Assembly: GCF_037042905.1 (NCBI RefSeq)
Contig: NC_087257.1
Coordinates: 28,209,501 to 28,273,500, forward strand
DNA length: 64,000 nt
Direction of reading: 5' to 3'
DNA from: Lytechinus pictus
Taxonomy: Eukaryota > Echinodermata > Echinoidea > Temnopleuroida > Toxopneustidae
Shown piece after piece: positions 36,701-39,614 of the stretch. Position numbers and translations under genes: made by a program. The notes under the pieces were generated by a model. That model made no database searches and had not been told where the DNA came from. It saw only the letters and a program-made list of their open reading frames with translations. The first letter of the stretch is position 1; every line of letters begins with the position of its first letter.

Positions 36701-39614
36701 TAAATCTCAAAAAAGAATAAGTGGGGATACAACATCATCAGATTTTTCATTACATATTCATGAGGATGTGCATGGAACTTTTTCTCTAAATTAATGCAAA
36801 ACAGTATTTTGATGAAATTTTCAGTGTTTTGTTCATCTGTTTTTAATGTTCAATCATTTATTTTCATGTGTGGAGTACCTCTTAAAGGTTTGGGACAAGT
36901 GAAAAGGTATTACTGCTATGGCAGTGTAGGTAAAAGAAAATAAAAATGCGAGAAAATTTGAAATATCAGGGTAAAACCAGCAGCTTATACTGGAAAGTCC
37001 CTAAAATAGTATGAGCATGTGCAGAAAGTGTTTTTGTCAGGAATGGATAGGTCTGCTTTATAGCTGTGTGTATGTGGCTCAAAGTATGCGCAGATAAGGT
37101 TGTTTTGTGATGAGTAAATTCAAGTATTGCAAATCAAAAAGCTTTAAGGTACTTTGTTTTTAACAGTATTATTAGATTTTGTGGTACCAGACATCTTTTC
37201 AAACCAATCAAAGTAACTTGAACTCATTTTGAGTGGGGGTTTAGTCTCCTTTTCTATCAAAGGTAAAGGGAAGTAGTGGCAGCTAACACAGATTTCAGGA
37301 GAAAGTCAGTAAAATCAAGGTTAATTGTCACTAAATCTTCTTAGATAAGATATACATGTATTTCCGGGGGCTGTTTCATAATGCTGTTCATATGTTAAGA
37401 GTGACTTAAGAACGACAATCCTTTCTTGTGGTAAATGGTAATTACCATTAAATATTCATTGGTGATTATTTGGCACGTAAGAAAGGATCACCAGTCGTTC
37501 TTAAAGTCGCTCGTAACATGCAAACAGCTTTATGAAACACACACCTGGTAAAGTTACATCAACTGAATCATGGAATCCAAGCTGAATAAAGGATTACTCC
37601 GAAATCACCAACACAGATAAGCTTTTACTGGACAGTGACTTTTGCTTGGCAAAAGACCCAACAGTGTGCTTGAATTTCATGCTTGTTTTGCTAATTACAG
37701 AATATGTTCCAGAATCATTTGGCTCATATTTTTTAATTCAAACATACAGACACTTTGGTGGTCATTAGATAGATTCTATAGGAACTCATTTTGAAATGGT
37801 AAAAAGTACATTGGGGCTGGGGGTGATTTAGCCCCAAAAATCTCAAAAGAGCAGTGGAAAAAAAAAGGAGTCTTGAAAATCCCCATTCATTGCAATGTTA
37901 AAACCTATTCAATTTTGCAGATTTATGCAGTGAGTTGTGAGAAGAAGCCCCTGAAAAAAAAAAAAAATGTTTTGCCTGTTTTGAAATCATTATCACAATT
38001 AGTATTTATCTTTTAAGTCAAAGCTTATCAATAATGAAGCACATTTAATAATCCAGTTTATAATTTTTCTCACAGGCCACATCCGCCTTGGACCATGAAA
38101 CTGAAGAAAACATTCAAAGATCATTATCATATGTATGTGAAGACAAGACGACTATCGTGGTTGCTCATCGCCTCTCGACTGTCGTCAACGCTGATAAGAT
38201 CGTTGTTCTACGGGATGGTATCATTGTACAGCAAGGAAGGTAGGTGGAATTTTGGATCGATGGCCTGTTGCAGAGTTCCTTTCCGGGTGAAAATAATAAT
38301 ATTTACATGTATATAGTGCTTCATACTTTGTGTTTCTAAACACTTTACATTGTAGTTATTATTACCCTGGTCATAGGATCCATCACTATTCCACACATAA
38401 AGTGCCTCATTTCCACTCCCTGGGGAGTATCCTGGCCAGGCAACCGTCTTTTATTGGTGCAAACATGCCAATCTAATTGGTTTTCACATCCTACCGGGTA
38501 ACCATTAAGACTGAGAGGAGAGTGATAAACGTGGATAAGTGCCCTAAAAAGGACGTTAACGCTGGATGGTATTCAAACCCATGTCCCTTGGTTTAAGAGT
38601 CAAATGACTGAACCATTACACCACGACTCCTCCATTTGTTATCACAATCCACCAGAAATCGCAAGCTATATATATATATAGGGTACCTTGTCAAAAAGTT
38701 AGAGCCACATCTTTCCCCGCAGGGAACCTGCAAGGGCTTTTCATTACCATGGCATTATTTCTTTATAGAATCAATGGTGGGATTGCTGGAAAGCCAATAT
38801 GGAAAGAAGCATTTATTTAGTATCTTTATAGTGGCATTCATGTATAACTGTGTGGCACAGCCTTTTGACAAGGTACCTAAAATCTAATGTGGTCCCAAAC
38901 AACTGATGTGTTGGCTCAGTTGGTAGAGCATCCATCTCACAACTGGGGGGTCAGGAGTTCAAACCCCGGCCGCGTCAGACCAAAAGACGTCAAAAATTGG
39001 GAGTTGCTACTACCCTGTTTGGCATTCAAGGATTAAAGGGATAGAGCCTCATCAATCTGGCGCTACACAGCAGCTGCCAGGCTTACGAGCAATTGGGCAA
39101 ACCAAATTTTCAGAGTATTTCATTTCATGTCTATTTCAAACAATAAATGAAATATGGACTTTTTAAAATGAATACATCTAATCTTATGAGAGATCTGTTA
39201 TAGCCAGTCAGCCATGATATTTAAGATTAAACTGAATGTGTTATTACAGCTGGATGTAAGAAAAATGTAATTTGCTCTCTCTATATTAAAATCCATGATA
39301 CAGTATATGGATTATCAAAATTTTTCTTACTAATGTGCTATTAGACATAAATAGAAAAAAAATAAGCATGTTAACAATTTTCTAATAATGTGATACAAAC
39401 GCTTACATCTCAATGTGGATGTGCCGACGGTTACGTAGATGTTTAGGGGTTAGGTTTCTTTGGTGTTTACATTTCTTTGTTAAGTCATGGAATTAATATT
39501 TAGGTGTAAATATTTATTAATATCATTGTTCTTTTATTCAACAGGCATGAAGAGCTCGTGGAAATGGATGGTACTTATGCTGACATGTGGAAACACGAGC
39601 TTCGAGAAACATAA
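217..39614 (+). CDS. ABCB6: ABCB6/HMT1-type ABC half-transporter, 3' part of gene (17 exons)
   Basis: Coding exons: 217-303, 1335-1437, 3364-3453, 5646-5767, 10440-10549, 10938-11003, 26091-26216, 27229-27305, 28453-28516, 29807-29892, 30264-30321, 31589-31693, 32140-32213, 33752-33852, 36200-36312, 38076-38239, 39545-39614. Every junction is GT-AG and all phases join without a stop, giving about 537 residues. The nucleotide-binding domain is complete: Walker [10 protein letters not shown] (fragment residues 331-339), Q-loop Gln 379, signature LSGGEKQ (435-441), Walker B FIILDE with catalytic Glu 460, D-loop SALD, H-loop His 491. Membrane helices lie in exons 1-2, 4-5 and 7-8. TEWRTKFRR and [10 protein letters not shown] are typical of ABCB6 rather than ABCB7. 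Family members are ATP-driven half-transporters that dimerise and are linked to porphyrin and heavy-metal handling in mitochondrial, endolysosomal or plasma membranes. The N-terminal TMD0 and first core helix (about 300 residues) are upstream of the window. The substrate here is inferred from the family only. Confidence 0.95.
304..612. other. intron sequence with a repeat fragment
   Basis: Intron 1. A short piece near 328-350 (GTCCGTCTTACAAAGAGTT) matches the end of the inverted-repeat family seen complete at 27455-27731. Nothing else was recognised. Confidence 0.4.
613..900. mobile_element. nested pair of TGTTTCATGA foldback elements
   Basis: An inner element (641-812) has matching ends CAGGGGGGTGTTTCATGA and its reverse complement. 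It sits inside a related element whose halves are at 613-640 and 813-895. The uninterrupted outer type appears at 26650-26770. Both carry GTTACCATGGTAAC-like centres and no coding. Confidence 0.6.
901..1334. other. intron 1 remainder
   Basis: No gene or complete element seen. The section 1109-1250 (CAGCCCACCATATGTGG, AAGGTCAAAGGTCA) resembles the diverged tandem-repeat class at 32362-32880. Confidence 0.3.
1335..1437 (+). CDS. ABCB6: ABCB6-like exon b
   Basis: Acceptor TGTTACAG, donor GTAAGT. It encodes a helix and loop containing VLWVRIKQY and LLDHLHK, corresponding to the LWIRVQQF...HLHEL segment of ABCB6. It is in phase with both neighbouring exons. Confidence 0.92.
1498..1632. mobile_element. 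short inverted-repeat element, GGTCCCGTAACAC ends
   Basis: A 135-base near-palindrome. The left end CTGGGTCCCGTAACACAAAG matches the reverse complement of the right end, and the middle is rich in GATCAATCGT-type words. A second copy is at 40393-40521. It is too short to code; probably a MITE. Confidence 0.65.
1686..2020 (+). mobile_element. tRNA-derived SINE with (TTA)n tail
   Basis: A degenerate tRNA head (GGTCTAGTG ... GGGTTCGATTTT) is followed by the shared core CACATTGTGCTGCACCCAACC and GAGGTGAAGGGGTACC, and ends in a TAT/CAT microsatellite. Related copies lie at 9043, 30552, 32890, 39960 and, more distantly, 31147 and 38288. Confidence 0.65.
2140..2599. mobile_element. 460-bp hAT-like MITE with 8-bp TSD
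   Basis: The 8-base sequence AGACATAT occurs directly before (2132-2139) and after (2600-2607) the element. The ends are imperfect inverted repeats: a G/C run, then CAGTCAAA.ATATTGCTGTA and the GCGTG motif. The interior consists of diverged TTTAGGG-containing repeats. An 8-bp target duplication suggests hAT transposase mobilisation. No ORF. Confidence 0.75.
2628..3298. mobile_element. inverted-repeat (foldback) element
   Basis: The left end AAAGGGGAAGCTTACCCTG matches the reverse complement of the right end CAGGGTGAACTTCCCCCTTT. Inner arms also pair (ATTCCATCAAAGATTAA with TTAATCTTTGATAGATTTTC). A segment from 2907 (CTCACCTGAACGAAGTTCAG) is a separate repeat type inserted in the middle. Confidence 0.6.
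3364..3453 (+). CDS. ABCB6: ABCB6-like exon c
   Basis: Acceptor TTCCTTGCAG, donor GTATAG. It encodes [16 protein letters not shown] followed by MMDRGTQS. The TGEVLR and DRGT blocks are strongly conserved in the ABCB6/ABCB7 group; they form a cytosolic coupling region between helices. Confidence 0.95.
3836..3907 (+). tRNA. tRNA-like, anticodon UCA (copy 1, stems decaying)
   Basis: 72 nt with a perfect 7-bp acceptor stem (GTCTCTG/CAGAGAC), D-arm GTCT...AGGC, anticodon loop GTTCAAA with U33 and anticodon TCA, and T-loop TTCGATT. A box TGGTCTAGTGG, B box GGTTCGATTCC, then T6. There is one mismatch in the anticodon stem and one in the T-stem, so this copy is probably a pseudogene. The anticodon would pair with UGA. 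The short variable loop excludes tRNA-Sec. The D-arm resembles tRNA-Glu. Confidence 0.6.
4241..4312 (+). tRNA. tRNA-like, anticodon ACA (copy 2, full cloverleaf)
   Basis: Same 72-nt unit as copy 1 but with an intact anticodon stem (CCGGC/GCTGG, one G-U) and T-stem (CCGGG/CCCGG). The loop is GTACAAA, giving anticodon ACA (would read UGU). Pol III A and B boxes and a T6 terminator directly after. Could be a SINE-like tRNA relative rather than a translation tRNA. Confidence 0.6.
4450..4957. repeat. palindrome core between the tRNA-unit arrays
   Basis: Left arm 4450-4619 and right arm 4791-4957 are near-perfect reverse complements over about 165 bases, with a 170-base spacer. They contain CGTCAGTGCCCATGATGTG and ATTTACTAAACCTTT. 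Together with the flanking tRNA units this makes one large foldback structure. Confidence 0.75.
4965..5473 (-). repeat. tRNA-unit array, inverted part
   Basis: Reverse-complement copies of the 405-bp unit, starting in the tail (AGTTATACATGTACAACAGC, also seen at 5381) and including one tRNA-like gene. The tail appears twice (4968 and 5373), so there is slightly more than one unit. Confidence 0.7.
5119..5190 (-). tRNA. tRNA-like, anticodon UCA (copy 3, full cloverleaf)
   Basis: On the minus strand: 72 nt, all four stems pair (acceptor 7/7, anticodon CCGGC/GCTGG, T-stem CCGGG/CCCGG), loop GTTCAAA with anticodon TCA, B box GGTTCGATTCC, followed by TTTTTT. This is the best-preserved candidate for a UGA-reading tRNA. 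Expression and charging cannot be judged from sequence. It may be a repeat-derived, non-translational tRNA. Confidence 0.65.
5480..5600. repeat. short foldback repeat, GCCATTACGGCAACTA type
   Basis: TTTGCCATTCTGGCAACTAT on the left pairs with GTTGCCGTAATGGCAAAG on the right around a GATTGGCTGC centre. A small palindromic element abutting exon d's intron side; no coding. Confidence 0.45.
5646..5767 (+). CDS. ABCB6: ABCB6-like exon d (transmembrane)
   Basis: Acceptor TTCCTACAG, donor GTAAGC. It encodes [16 protein letters not shown] and then a second hydrophobic run, two adjacent membrane helices. A downstream alternative donor (GTATCT near 5784) would not join exon e in the family reading, so 5767 was chosen. 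Confidence 0.94.
5842..6105. mobile_element. inverted-repeat element, CAGGGCCCC ends
   Basis: Starts CAGGGCCCCGTTGAAATCGG and ends with TTAGACGGTGCCCTG. The inner GATTGGATCAATCGTAACTC is shared with copies at 27455-27731 (complete) and 45208-45460 (partial). Non-coding MITE-like family. Confidence 0.65.
6106..6933. other. intron 4 stretch without recognisable features
   Basis: AT-rich sequence with short T runs. Short ORFs here have no domain signal. Nothing recognised. Confidence 0.3.
6934..7405. mobile_element. 472-bp terminal-inverted-repeat element
   Basis: The left end GTGACCTGCGGACCCCAAGC and right end GGTTTTGGGGTGACAGGTCAC form about 28 bp of imperfect TIR, including AACAATAA/TTATTGTT. 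The interior is AT-rich and non-coding. Flanks ATTATTT and ATTAAAT may be a worn target duplication. Confidence 0.65.
7437..7895. repeat. TGACACCTA repeat family copy
   Basis: 7588-7893 is bounded by ATATGACACCTA and its reverse complement TAGGTGTCATAT. It is preceded by GCAATGGACAGAATACTTCAT and a partial inverted copy of it. The same parts recur at 29386-29770. Confidence 0.55.
7991..8690 (+). repeat. four diverged ~165-bp tandem repeats
   Basis: Begins ACCCCGCCAAACGAAGTTTG. Then four imperfect units start near 8060, 8225, 8390 and 8560, each with CTCATGAAA.TTGG.TCACAC, an AAGATGTxCAxGACATAT-like block and GTTGCCATGGTAAC. No open frame. Confidence 0.6.
8685..8990 (-). mobile_element. probable LINE 3' end with (AAATC)n tail, antisense
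   Basis: TTGATTTGATTTGATTTG then TTTATTTATTTCCAC reads on the minus strand as a 3' end with a pentanucleotide tail. The remainder is AT-rich 3' UTR-like sequence. No reverse transcriptase domain remains, so the family is uncertain. Confidence 0.4.
9043..9262 (-). mobile_element. tRNA-derived SINE, antisense
   Basis: Contains the shared SINE core (CCCATTCACCTCACCTTGG and GTGCAGCACAATGTGGATAA), with a TTATTATT-type tail at the left end. The tRNA head at the right end is degenerate. Confidence 0.6.
9366..9629. mobile_element. TIR element, GGTGGATCCAGG ends
   Basis: Left CAGTGGTGGATCCAGGGGGG and right CCTGGATCCACCCCTGG are inverted repeats, each followed by G/C runs of 9-11. Non-coding, likely a hAT-like MITE. 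Confidence 0.65.
9630..10149. other. intron 4 stretch with pyrimidine-rich and poly-C tracts
   Basis: No gene seen. A T-rich run lies at 9810-9870 and a C14 run at 10091-10104. Confidence 0.3.
10150..10412. mobile_element. GTGGCGTAATGAGC-ended DNA element remnant
   Basis: Begins with a G15 run (10169-10183) and ends GCTCATTACGCCACT. The inner CATCACAAACTTGGATTTTTG matches a copy at 56390-56622 that ends the same way. Non-coding. Confidence 0.55.
10440..10549 (+). CDS. ABCB6: ABCB6-like exon e
   Basis: Acceptor GTTTCAG, donor GTGAGT. It encodes [12 protein letters not shown] and [10 protein letters not shown], the long cytosolic helix diagnostic of ABCB6. It ends in phase 0. Confidence 0.96.
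10893..10921. repeat. (AT)n microsatellite before exon f
   Basis: About 14 AT dinucleotides immediately upstream of the exon f acceptor. Confidence 0.8.
10938..11003 (+). CDS. ABCB6: ABCB6-like exon f
   Basis: Acceptor TTACTAG just after an (AT)n tract, donor GTCAGC. It encodes [17 protein letters not shown] and ITDFQ, collinear with exon e. The trinucleotide array of intron 6 begins about 35 bases after the donor. Confidence 0.95.
11035..12140. repeat. (TAG/CGT/CAG)n trinucleotide array with 121-bp higher-order repeat
   Basis: Starts with GTG repeats, then about 14 CGT units (11080-11123), then TAG units. They are broken at 11161, 11279, 11394, 11497, 11633, 11754, 11875 and 11996 by the same marker GTACGTAG...TATATAGTTG. 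The last three periods are exactly 121 bases; the earlier ones differ by microsatellite slippage or an internal duplication. It ends in about 15 CAG units (12091-12136). Long frames across it are repeat translations, not genes. Confidence 0.9.
12141..13045. other. intron 6 stretch, AT-rich
   Basis: Includes a small tandem duplication of AAATTATTGACAATAAT near 12408-12460 and a C10 run at 12751. No gene recognised. Confidence 0.35.
13046..13270. repeat. GC-rich left boundary block of intron 6 insertion
   Basis: Contains GCAAACTTATTAT followed by GTCCCGACGCGGCGGGTCG and further CCCGCCGCGG copies. The reverse complement of the 13-mer, followed by the same type of GC-rich block, occurs at 25880-25955. 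These may be the two ends of one very large element. Confidence 0.5.
13271..13659. other. intron 6 stretch
   Basis: No gene seen. It holds a short perfect palindrome CTGCTCGGCCGAGCAG at about 13579-13594. Confidence 0.3.
13660..14742. repeat. degenerate ~20-bp minisatellite, TTGGTCTAAT core
   Basis: Several dozen copies of a short unit around TTGGTCTAAT(N)CCA run through 13660-14290 and resume at 14683-14742 after an inserted element. Related pieces occur in other orientations at 22503-22585 and 26463-26550. Confidence 0.75.
14334..14690. mobile_element. TIR element inside the TTGGTCTAAT array
   Basis: Ends CTAGCGTACCTATGG and CCTAGGTACGCTACTGG are inverted repeats. ATTAGACCA occurs on both sides, a target duplication or host-repeat copy. 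Poly-G and poly-C runs lie just inside the ends. Non-coding. Confidence 0.6.
14743..15699. other. intron 6 stretch with a small direct repeat
   Basis: CCCCATCCTGATCTGACTGG occurs twice (15104, 15189), 85 bases apart, around a G13 run. Short hydrophobic ORFs at 15341-15672 have no recognisable domain. Confidence 0.35.
15700..16170. mobile_element. AAGTCCACCCC-family inverted-repeat element, partial
   Basis: Contains the family core (GGATGTAAAATAAGAAAGTT and ATGAAATTTTCAGTGTTATG) and ends with GTTGGGGTAGACTG. The left terminus is missing. Complete copies are at 17684 and 19317. Confidence 0.6.
16171..17014. other. intron 6 stretch
   Basis: Contains a direct repeat of AGACCCTACGATGGATC (16461, 16493), a small palindrome CTTACGGCGGCCGTAAG at 16572-16588, and a C14 run near 16820. 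No gene recognised. Confidence 0.35.
17015..17440 (+). repeat. GAGGGTCGCTA minisatellite, degenerate
   Basis: About ten imperfect copies of GAGGGTCGCTANTCATAAT spaced 25-60 bases. A reverse-complement set lies at 18778-19050, so the two blocks face each other around inserted elements. Confidence 0.6.
17684..18260. mobile_element. AAGTCCACCCC-family inverted-repeat element, complete
   Basis: The left end GGACAAGTCCACCCCAATG pairs with the right end CTGGGGTGGACTCGACC. The arms contain GATGTAAAATAAAAAAGG and matching inverted blocks. 577 bases, non-coding, repeated elsewhere in the window. Confidence 0.75.
18261..18777. mobile_element. DNA element remnant ending GGATCCGCCCATAG
   Basis: Carries a T14/G8 run at 18330-18357, a CGCTTCGCGCTCG motif at 18530 and the right terminus ATTGGATCCGCCCATAG, the same terminus style as 54758-56738. 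No coding. Confidence 0.45.
18778..19050 (-). repeat. GAGGGTCGCTA minisatellite, inverted block
   Basis: Reverse complements of the 17015-17440 unit (AGCGACCCTC, ATTATGAATAGCGA, GTGGTCCC/GCGGTCC). A C14 run is at 18857. Confidence 0.5.
19317..20207. mobile_element. AAGTCCACCC-family element interrupted by another element
   Basis: The left end GGTGAAGTCCACCCAAGG and right end GGGTTAGACTTGTCCTTTAA pair. The interior contains the 318-bp insertion at 19550-19867. Confidence 0.7.
19550..19867. mobile_element. CAGGGTTCCCA-ended MITE nested in the preceding element
   Basis: Both ends read CAGGGTTCCCA as inverted repeats. The inside is rich in GTCATGGAAA words in both orientations. Removing it restores continuity of the host repeat. 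Confidence 0.75.
20208..21720. other. intron 6 stretch without recognised genes
   Basis: No complete element identified. A G10 run is at 20899, and a 127-codon minus-strand frame (20822-21205) has no domain signal. Confidence 0.35.
21722..21871. repeat. near-perfect 150-bp palindrome (hairpin)
   Basis: Left arm 21722-21798 and right arm 21801-21871 pair over about 71 bases with one substitution and a small poly-A length difference. They start ACGTTGGAGTACACCAAGTG and turn at CATATATG with essentially no loop. Either strand could form a long hairpin RNA. No copies elsewhere in the window. Confidence 0.85.
21872..23400. other. intron 6 stretch with a ~60-bp direct repeat
   Basis: AATTGAACTGAATGA...TAGAAGTAAAACACCCTCCC occurs at 22348-22408 and 23023-23080. 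Traces of the TTGGTCTAAT minisatellite lie at 22503-22585. An 80-codon minus-strand frame at 22042-22284 is unrecognised. Confidence 0.4.
23430..23675. repeat. GC-rich block, left arm of a 2.3-kb inverted repeat
   Basis: 23580-23675 (GTCCCGGACGCGCGTTTCCG through ACTAGTGAAGAGTCTAC) is repeated in reverse complement at 25800-25890. Just before it are two GTCCC-N-CGCGGCGGGATGAAT units 70 bases apart. Confidence 0.75.
23985..24865. repeat. (GATA)n array with higher-order structure
   Basis: GATA/GACA/GAGA microsatellite. A longer pattern, GATAGATACTGTAGTTACAT with flanking AAATTAACAGATAG, recurs near 24289, 24489 and 24725. Long minus-strand frames here are microsatellite translations. Lies between the GC-rich inverted arms. 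Confidence 0.85.
24866..25310. other. A-rich intron 6 stretch
   Basis: Purine/A-rich sequence between two GATA arrays; no gene or known element recognised. Confidence 0.35.
25311..25545. repeat. second (GATA)n block
   Basis: A shorter, more diverged GATA/GAGA array sharing GAGAGATAGATGTTAGAT and ACAAATTAACAGATAG with the main array. Confidence 0.75.
25790..25955. repeat. GC-rich right arm and boundary block of intron 6 insertion
   Basis: 25800-25890 is the reverse complement of 23580-23675. 25891-25955 contains reverse complements of the 13046-13110 boundary (GCAAACTTATTAT on the minus strand). It lies about 135 bases before exon g. Confidence 0.65.
26091..26216 (+). CDS. ABCB6: ABCB6-like exon g (transmembrane)
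   Basis: Acceptor ATCATAAAG (weak tract), donor GTAAGT. It begins [11 protein letters not shown], aligns with the LEWKSS... segment after YQ in ABCB6, and ends [10 protein letters not shown]. The first 12-15 codons are less similar to the family than the rest. An alternative acceptor at 26114 (ACATTAG) would leave a gap and break phase, so 26091 is preferred. Confidence 0.87.
26217..26649. other. intron 7 stretch
   Basis: Holds a T9 and a C13 run (about 26330) bracketing GAGGTGCTGAAGC/GCTTCAGCACC inverted words, and a TTGGTCTAAT-type minisatellite trace at 26463-26550. Confidence 0.4.
26650..26775. mobile_element. TGTTTCATGAA small foldback element
   Basis: Left GTGTTTCATGAAAAAAATTT and right AAGTCCTTTCATGAAACTC pair, with TTGGCTAAGAAGCACTGTTA and CCATGGTAAC in the middle. 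Same family as 613-900. Confidence 0.55.
27229..27305 (+). CDS. ABCB6: ABCB6-like exon h
   Basis: Acceptor TTCCGACAG, donor GTGAGT. It encodes [18 protein letters not shown] then TNLSSFYV, the last transmembrane helix region, matching VGDYVLFGTYI in the family. Confidence 0.96.
27455..27731. mobile_element. CAGGGSCCCGTCTTA inverted-repeat element, complete
   Basis: Left CAGGGCCCCGTCTTACAAAG and the reverse complement of the right end CAGGGGCCCGTCTTAAAAAG match, as do GAGTTACGATTGATC and GAGTTGCAATTGATC. 277 bases, non-coding, intronic. Confidence 0.75.
27732..28452. other. intron 8 stretch
   Basis: AT-rich, no recognised gene or element. Confidence 0.3.
28453..28516 (+). CDS. ABCB6: ABCB6-like exon i
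   Basis: Acceptor CTTCCTTCAG, donor GTAAGT. It encodes [20 protein letters not shown], the helix leading from the membrane domain to the nucleotide-binding domain (family: FIDMENMFDLL). Confidence 0.96.
28517..28943. other. intron 9 stretch
   Basis: AT-rich, nothing recognised. Confidence 0.3.
28944..29090. mobile_element. GTTTCATAAAGCTGTTCGTA element, half copy
   Basis: Begins GGGGGCCGTTTCATAAAGCT and continues AAGAACGACTGGTGA, then inverted TCACCAGTCATT. A complete copy is at 37366-37545 and a fragment at 32299-32346. Confidence 0.55.
29091..29385. other. intron 9 stretch
   Basis: Nothing recognised. Confidence 0.3.
29386..29770. repeat. TGACACCTA repeat family copy
   Basis: ATATGACACCTAGATAAG at the left and CTAGGTATCATATAA at the right bound a 275-base segment. 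It is followed by GCAATGGACAGAATACTTCAT and its inverted partner, the same modules as 7437-7895. Confidence 0.55.
29807..29892 (+). CDS. ABCB6: ABCB6-like exon j
   Basis: Acceptor CCATGTAG, donor GTAAGT. It encodes the start of the nucleotide-binding domain with [13 protein letters not shown]. The aromatic pair is the A-loop that stacks on adenine. Confidence 0.95.
30264..30321 (+). CDS. ABCB6: ABCB6-like exon k
   Basis: A long T-rich tract precedes acceptor CTCCAG; donor GTAAGT. It encodes [19 protein letters not shown], the strand just before the Walker A loop. Confidence 0.96.
30552..30747 (-). mobile_element. tRNA-derived SINE, antisense
   Basis: Core CCCATTCACCTCACCTGGG and GTGCAGCACGATGTGG. 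The minus-strand head reads CATGGTCGAGTGGTTACG (A box) and GCGAGTTTAAATCTC (B box, degenerate). Confidence 0.65.
30748..31146. other. intron 11 stretch
   Basis: Nothing recognised. Confidence 0.3.
31147..31486 (+). mobile_element. tRNA-derived SINE, sense, with (ATT)n tail
   Basis: Head GTGGTGTAGTGG (A box) and GTGTTCGAATCC (B box). The body includes GCTAAATGGGTACCCGGTAG, and the 3' part GCGCTATATAAAAATTGG is followed by ATTATTATT. Best-preserved SINE of this type in the window. Confidence 0.75.
31589..31693 (+). CDS. ABCB6: ABCB6-like exon l (Walker A)
   Basis: Acceptor ATGAATAG, donor GTAGGA. It encodes [10 protein letters not shown], the ATP-binding P-loop, then RLMMRFYEP and IRIDGQDIS. 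All Walker A residues are present. Confidence 0.97.
31694..32139. other. intron 12, no feature seen
   Basis: AT-rich intron without recognised repeats. Confidence 0.3.
32140..32213 (+). CDS. ABCB6: ABCB6-like exon m (Q-loop)
   Basis: Acceptor TTTTTCAG, donor GTTAGA. It encodes [15 protein letters not shown]; the glutamine is the Q-loop residue contacting magnesium and the membrane domain. Confidence 0.97.
32362..32880 (+). repeat. diverged tandem repeats, AAGGTCA-rich
   Basis: From TCTCGCCTGCATAGAAGGGC, about three ~170-base imperfect units share GGACATAAGxGxAATCA, GGTCACATGxTCAAGG and AACTTTGACCATGTTG. Structurally similar to 7991-8690 but a different sequence. Confidence 0.5.
32890..33193 (-). 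mobile_element. tRNA-derived SINE, antisense
   Basis: Left ATAATAATAAT tail, then core CCCATTTACCTCACCTGGG. The minus-strand head has GTGGCCCAGTGGATTAG (A box) and GGGTTCAAATCCC (B box). Confidence 0.7.
33194..33751. other. intron 13 end with a 28-bp direct repeat
   Basis: TTAATGTTTCGCTTACGAAT occurs at about 33194 and 33664, followed by CAT(G/A)TCT both times. It could be the scar of a local duplication. Otherwise nothing recognised. Confidence 0.4.
33752..33852 (+). CDS. ABCB6: ABCB6-like exon n
   Basis: Acceptor CCACTATAG, donor GTGAGC. It encodes NIRYGN followed by the helical subdomain and IKSFHKG. It joins the signature exon in phase 1. Confidence 0.95.
34097..34445. mobile_element. 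element with internal GGGTCTCTGGA minisatellite
   Basis: Ends TACCTATGTGCTACACC and CACAGCACATACGTAT are roughly inverted. Inside are about five copies of GGGGATCTCCGGAAC-like units spaced 40-80 bases. Same style as 2140-2599 but a different sequence. Confidence 0.45.
34893..35450. mobile_element. GGGGAATCCAACCC inverted-repeat element, right terminus missing
   Basis: Left arm AAAGGGGAATCCAACCCAAA and GGTGAAAGTTTGAAAAATATT pair with ACTTTCTTATTCCTTGTCCG and TTTCAAACTTTCGCC on the right. The expected final GGATTCCCC is absent because LINE sequence begins there. Confidence 0.6.
35459..35891 (+). pseudogene. LINE reverse transcriptase C-terminal remnant
   Basis: One frame carries [20 protein letters not shown] then HGSVP, the LHWLP...HG motif that follows the RT domain in CR1/L2/jockey-type LINEs. 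The continuation ([17 protein letters not shown]) is in another frame from 35679, so it is frameshifted. No catalytic motifs remain. It abuts an inverted-repeat element. Confidence 0.7.
36200..36312 (+). CDS. ABCB6: ABCB6-like exon o (signature and Walker B)
   Basis: Acceptor GCCTCTAG, donor GTAAGA. It encodes [20 protein letters not shown] and FIILDE: the ABC signature and Walker B with its catalytic glutamate. Confidence 0.97.
36362..36888. mobile_element. inverted-repeat element, AAAGGGGTACT ends
   Basis: Left AAAGGGGTACTGTAGGATG pairs with right GTGTGGAGTACCTCTTAAAG; ATGAAAATAATGAT also pairs with ATCATTTATTTTCAT. Non-coding, intron 15. Related in layout to 44295-44877. Confidence 0.6.
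37256..38013. mobile_element. GAAAGTCAGTAAAATCAAGG repeat family, interrupted
   Basis: Shares ordered blocks with 41655-42057 (GGTTAATTGTCA, AACACAGATAAGC, CAGACACTTTGGTG, GAACTCATTTTGA). This copy contains a nested foldback element at 37366-37545. Confidence 0.6.
37366..37545. mobile_element. GTTTCATAAxGCTGTTC foldback element, complete, nested
   Basis: GGGGGCTGTTTCATAATGCT and AGCTTTATGAAACACACACC are inverted ends; GAGTGACTTAAGAACGAC pairs with GTCGTTCTTAAAGTCGCTC. It interrupts the host repeat that is continuous at 41655. Confidence 0.75.
38076..38239 (+). CDS. ABCB6: ABCB6-like exon p (D-loop, H-loop)
   Basis: Acceptor TTCTCACAG, donor GTAGGT. It encodes [28 protein letters not shown] and [10 protein letters not shown]: the D-loop, the switch histidine and the end of the nucleotide-binding fold. 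Confidence 0.97.
38288..38635 (-). mobile_element. tRNA-derived SINE, antisense
   Basis: The left end has AATAATAATATTTACATG and the right end is a tRNA head. On the minus strand GTCGTGGTGTAATGGTT (A box) and GGGTTTGAATACC (B box). The body has CACATCCTACCGGGTAAC. Confidence 0.65.
38900..39105 (+). mobile_element. tRNA-derived SINE, different family
   Basis: Head TGGCTCAGTTGGTAGAGC (A box) and GAGTTCAAACCCC (B box), tRNA-Val-like with CAC at the anticodon position. The unrelated body is GGGAGTTGCTACTACCCTG. Short TA tract upstream near 38670. Confidence 0.6.
39106..39544. other. intron 16 end
   Basis: AT-rich; nothing recognised before the terminal exon. Confidence 0.3.
39545..39614 (+). 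CDS. ABCB6: ABCB6-like terminal exon q with stop
   Basis: Acceptor ATTCAACAG. It encodes [15 protein letters not shown] and KHELRET then TAA at 39612-39614. The C-terminus stops soon after the YADMW motif and lacks the longer tail of the vertebrate protein. Confidence 0.95.

Noticed and set aside
38900-39105. Functional tRNA-Val gene
   Set aside because: The head is tRNA-like but stems are imperfect, the B box is degenerate and a SINE body follows directly.
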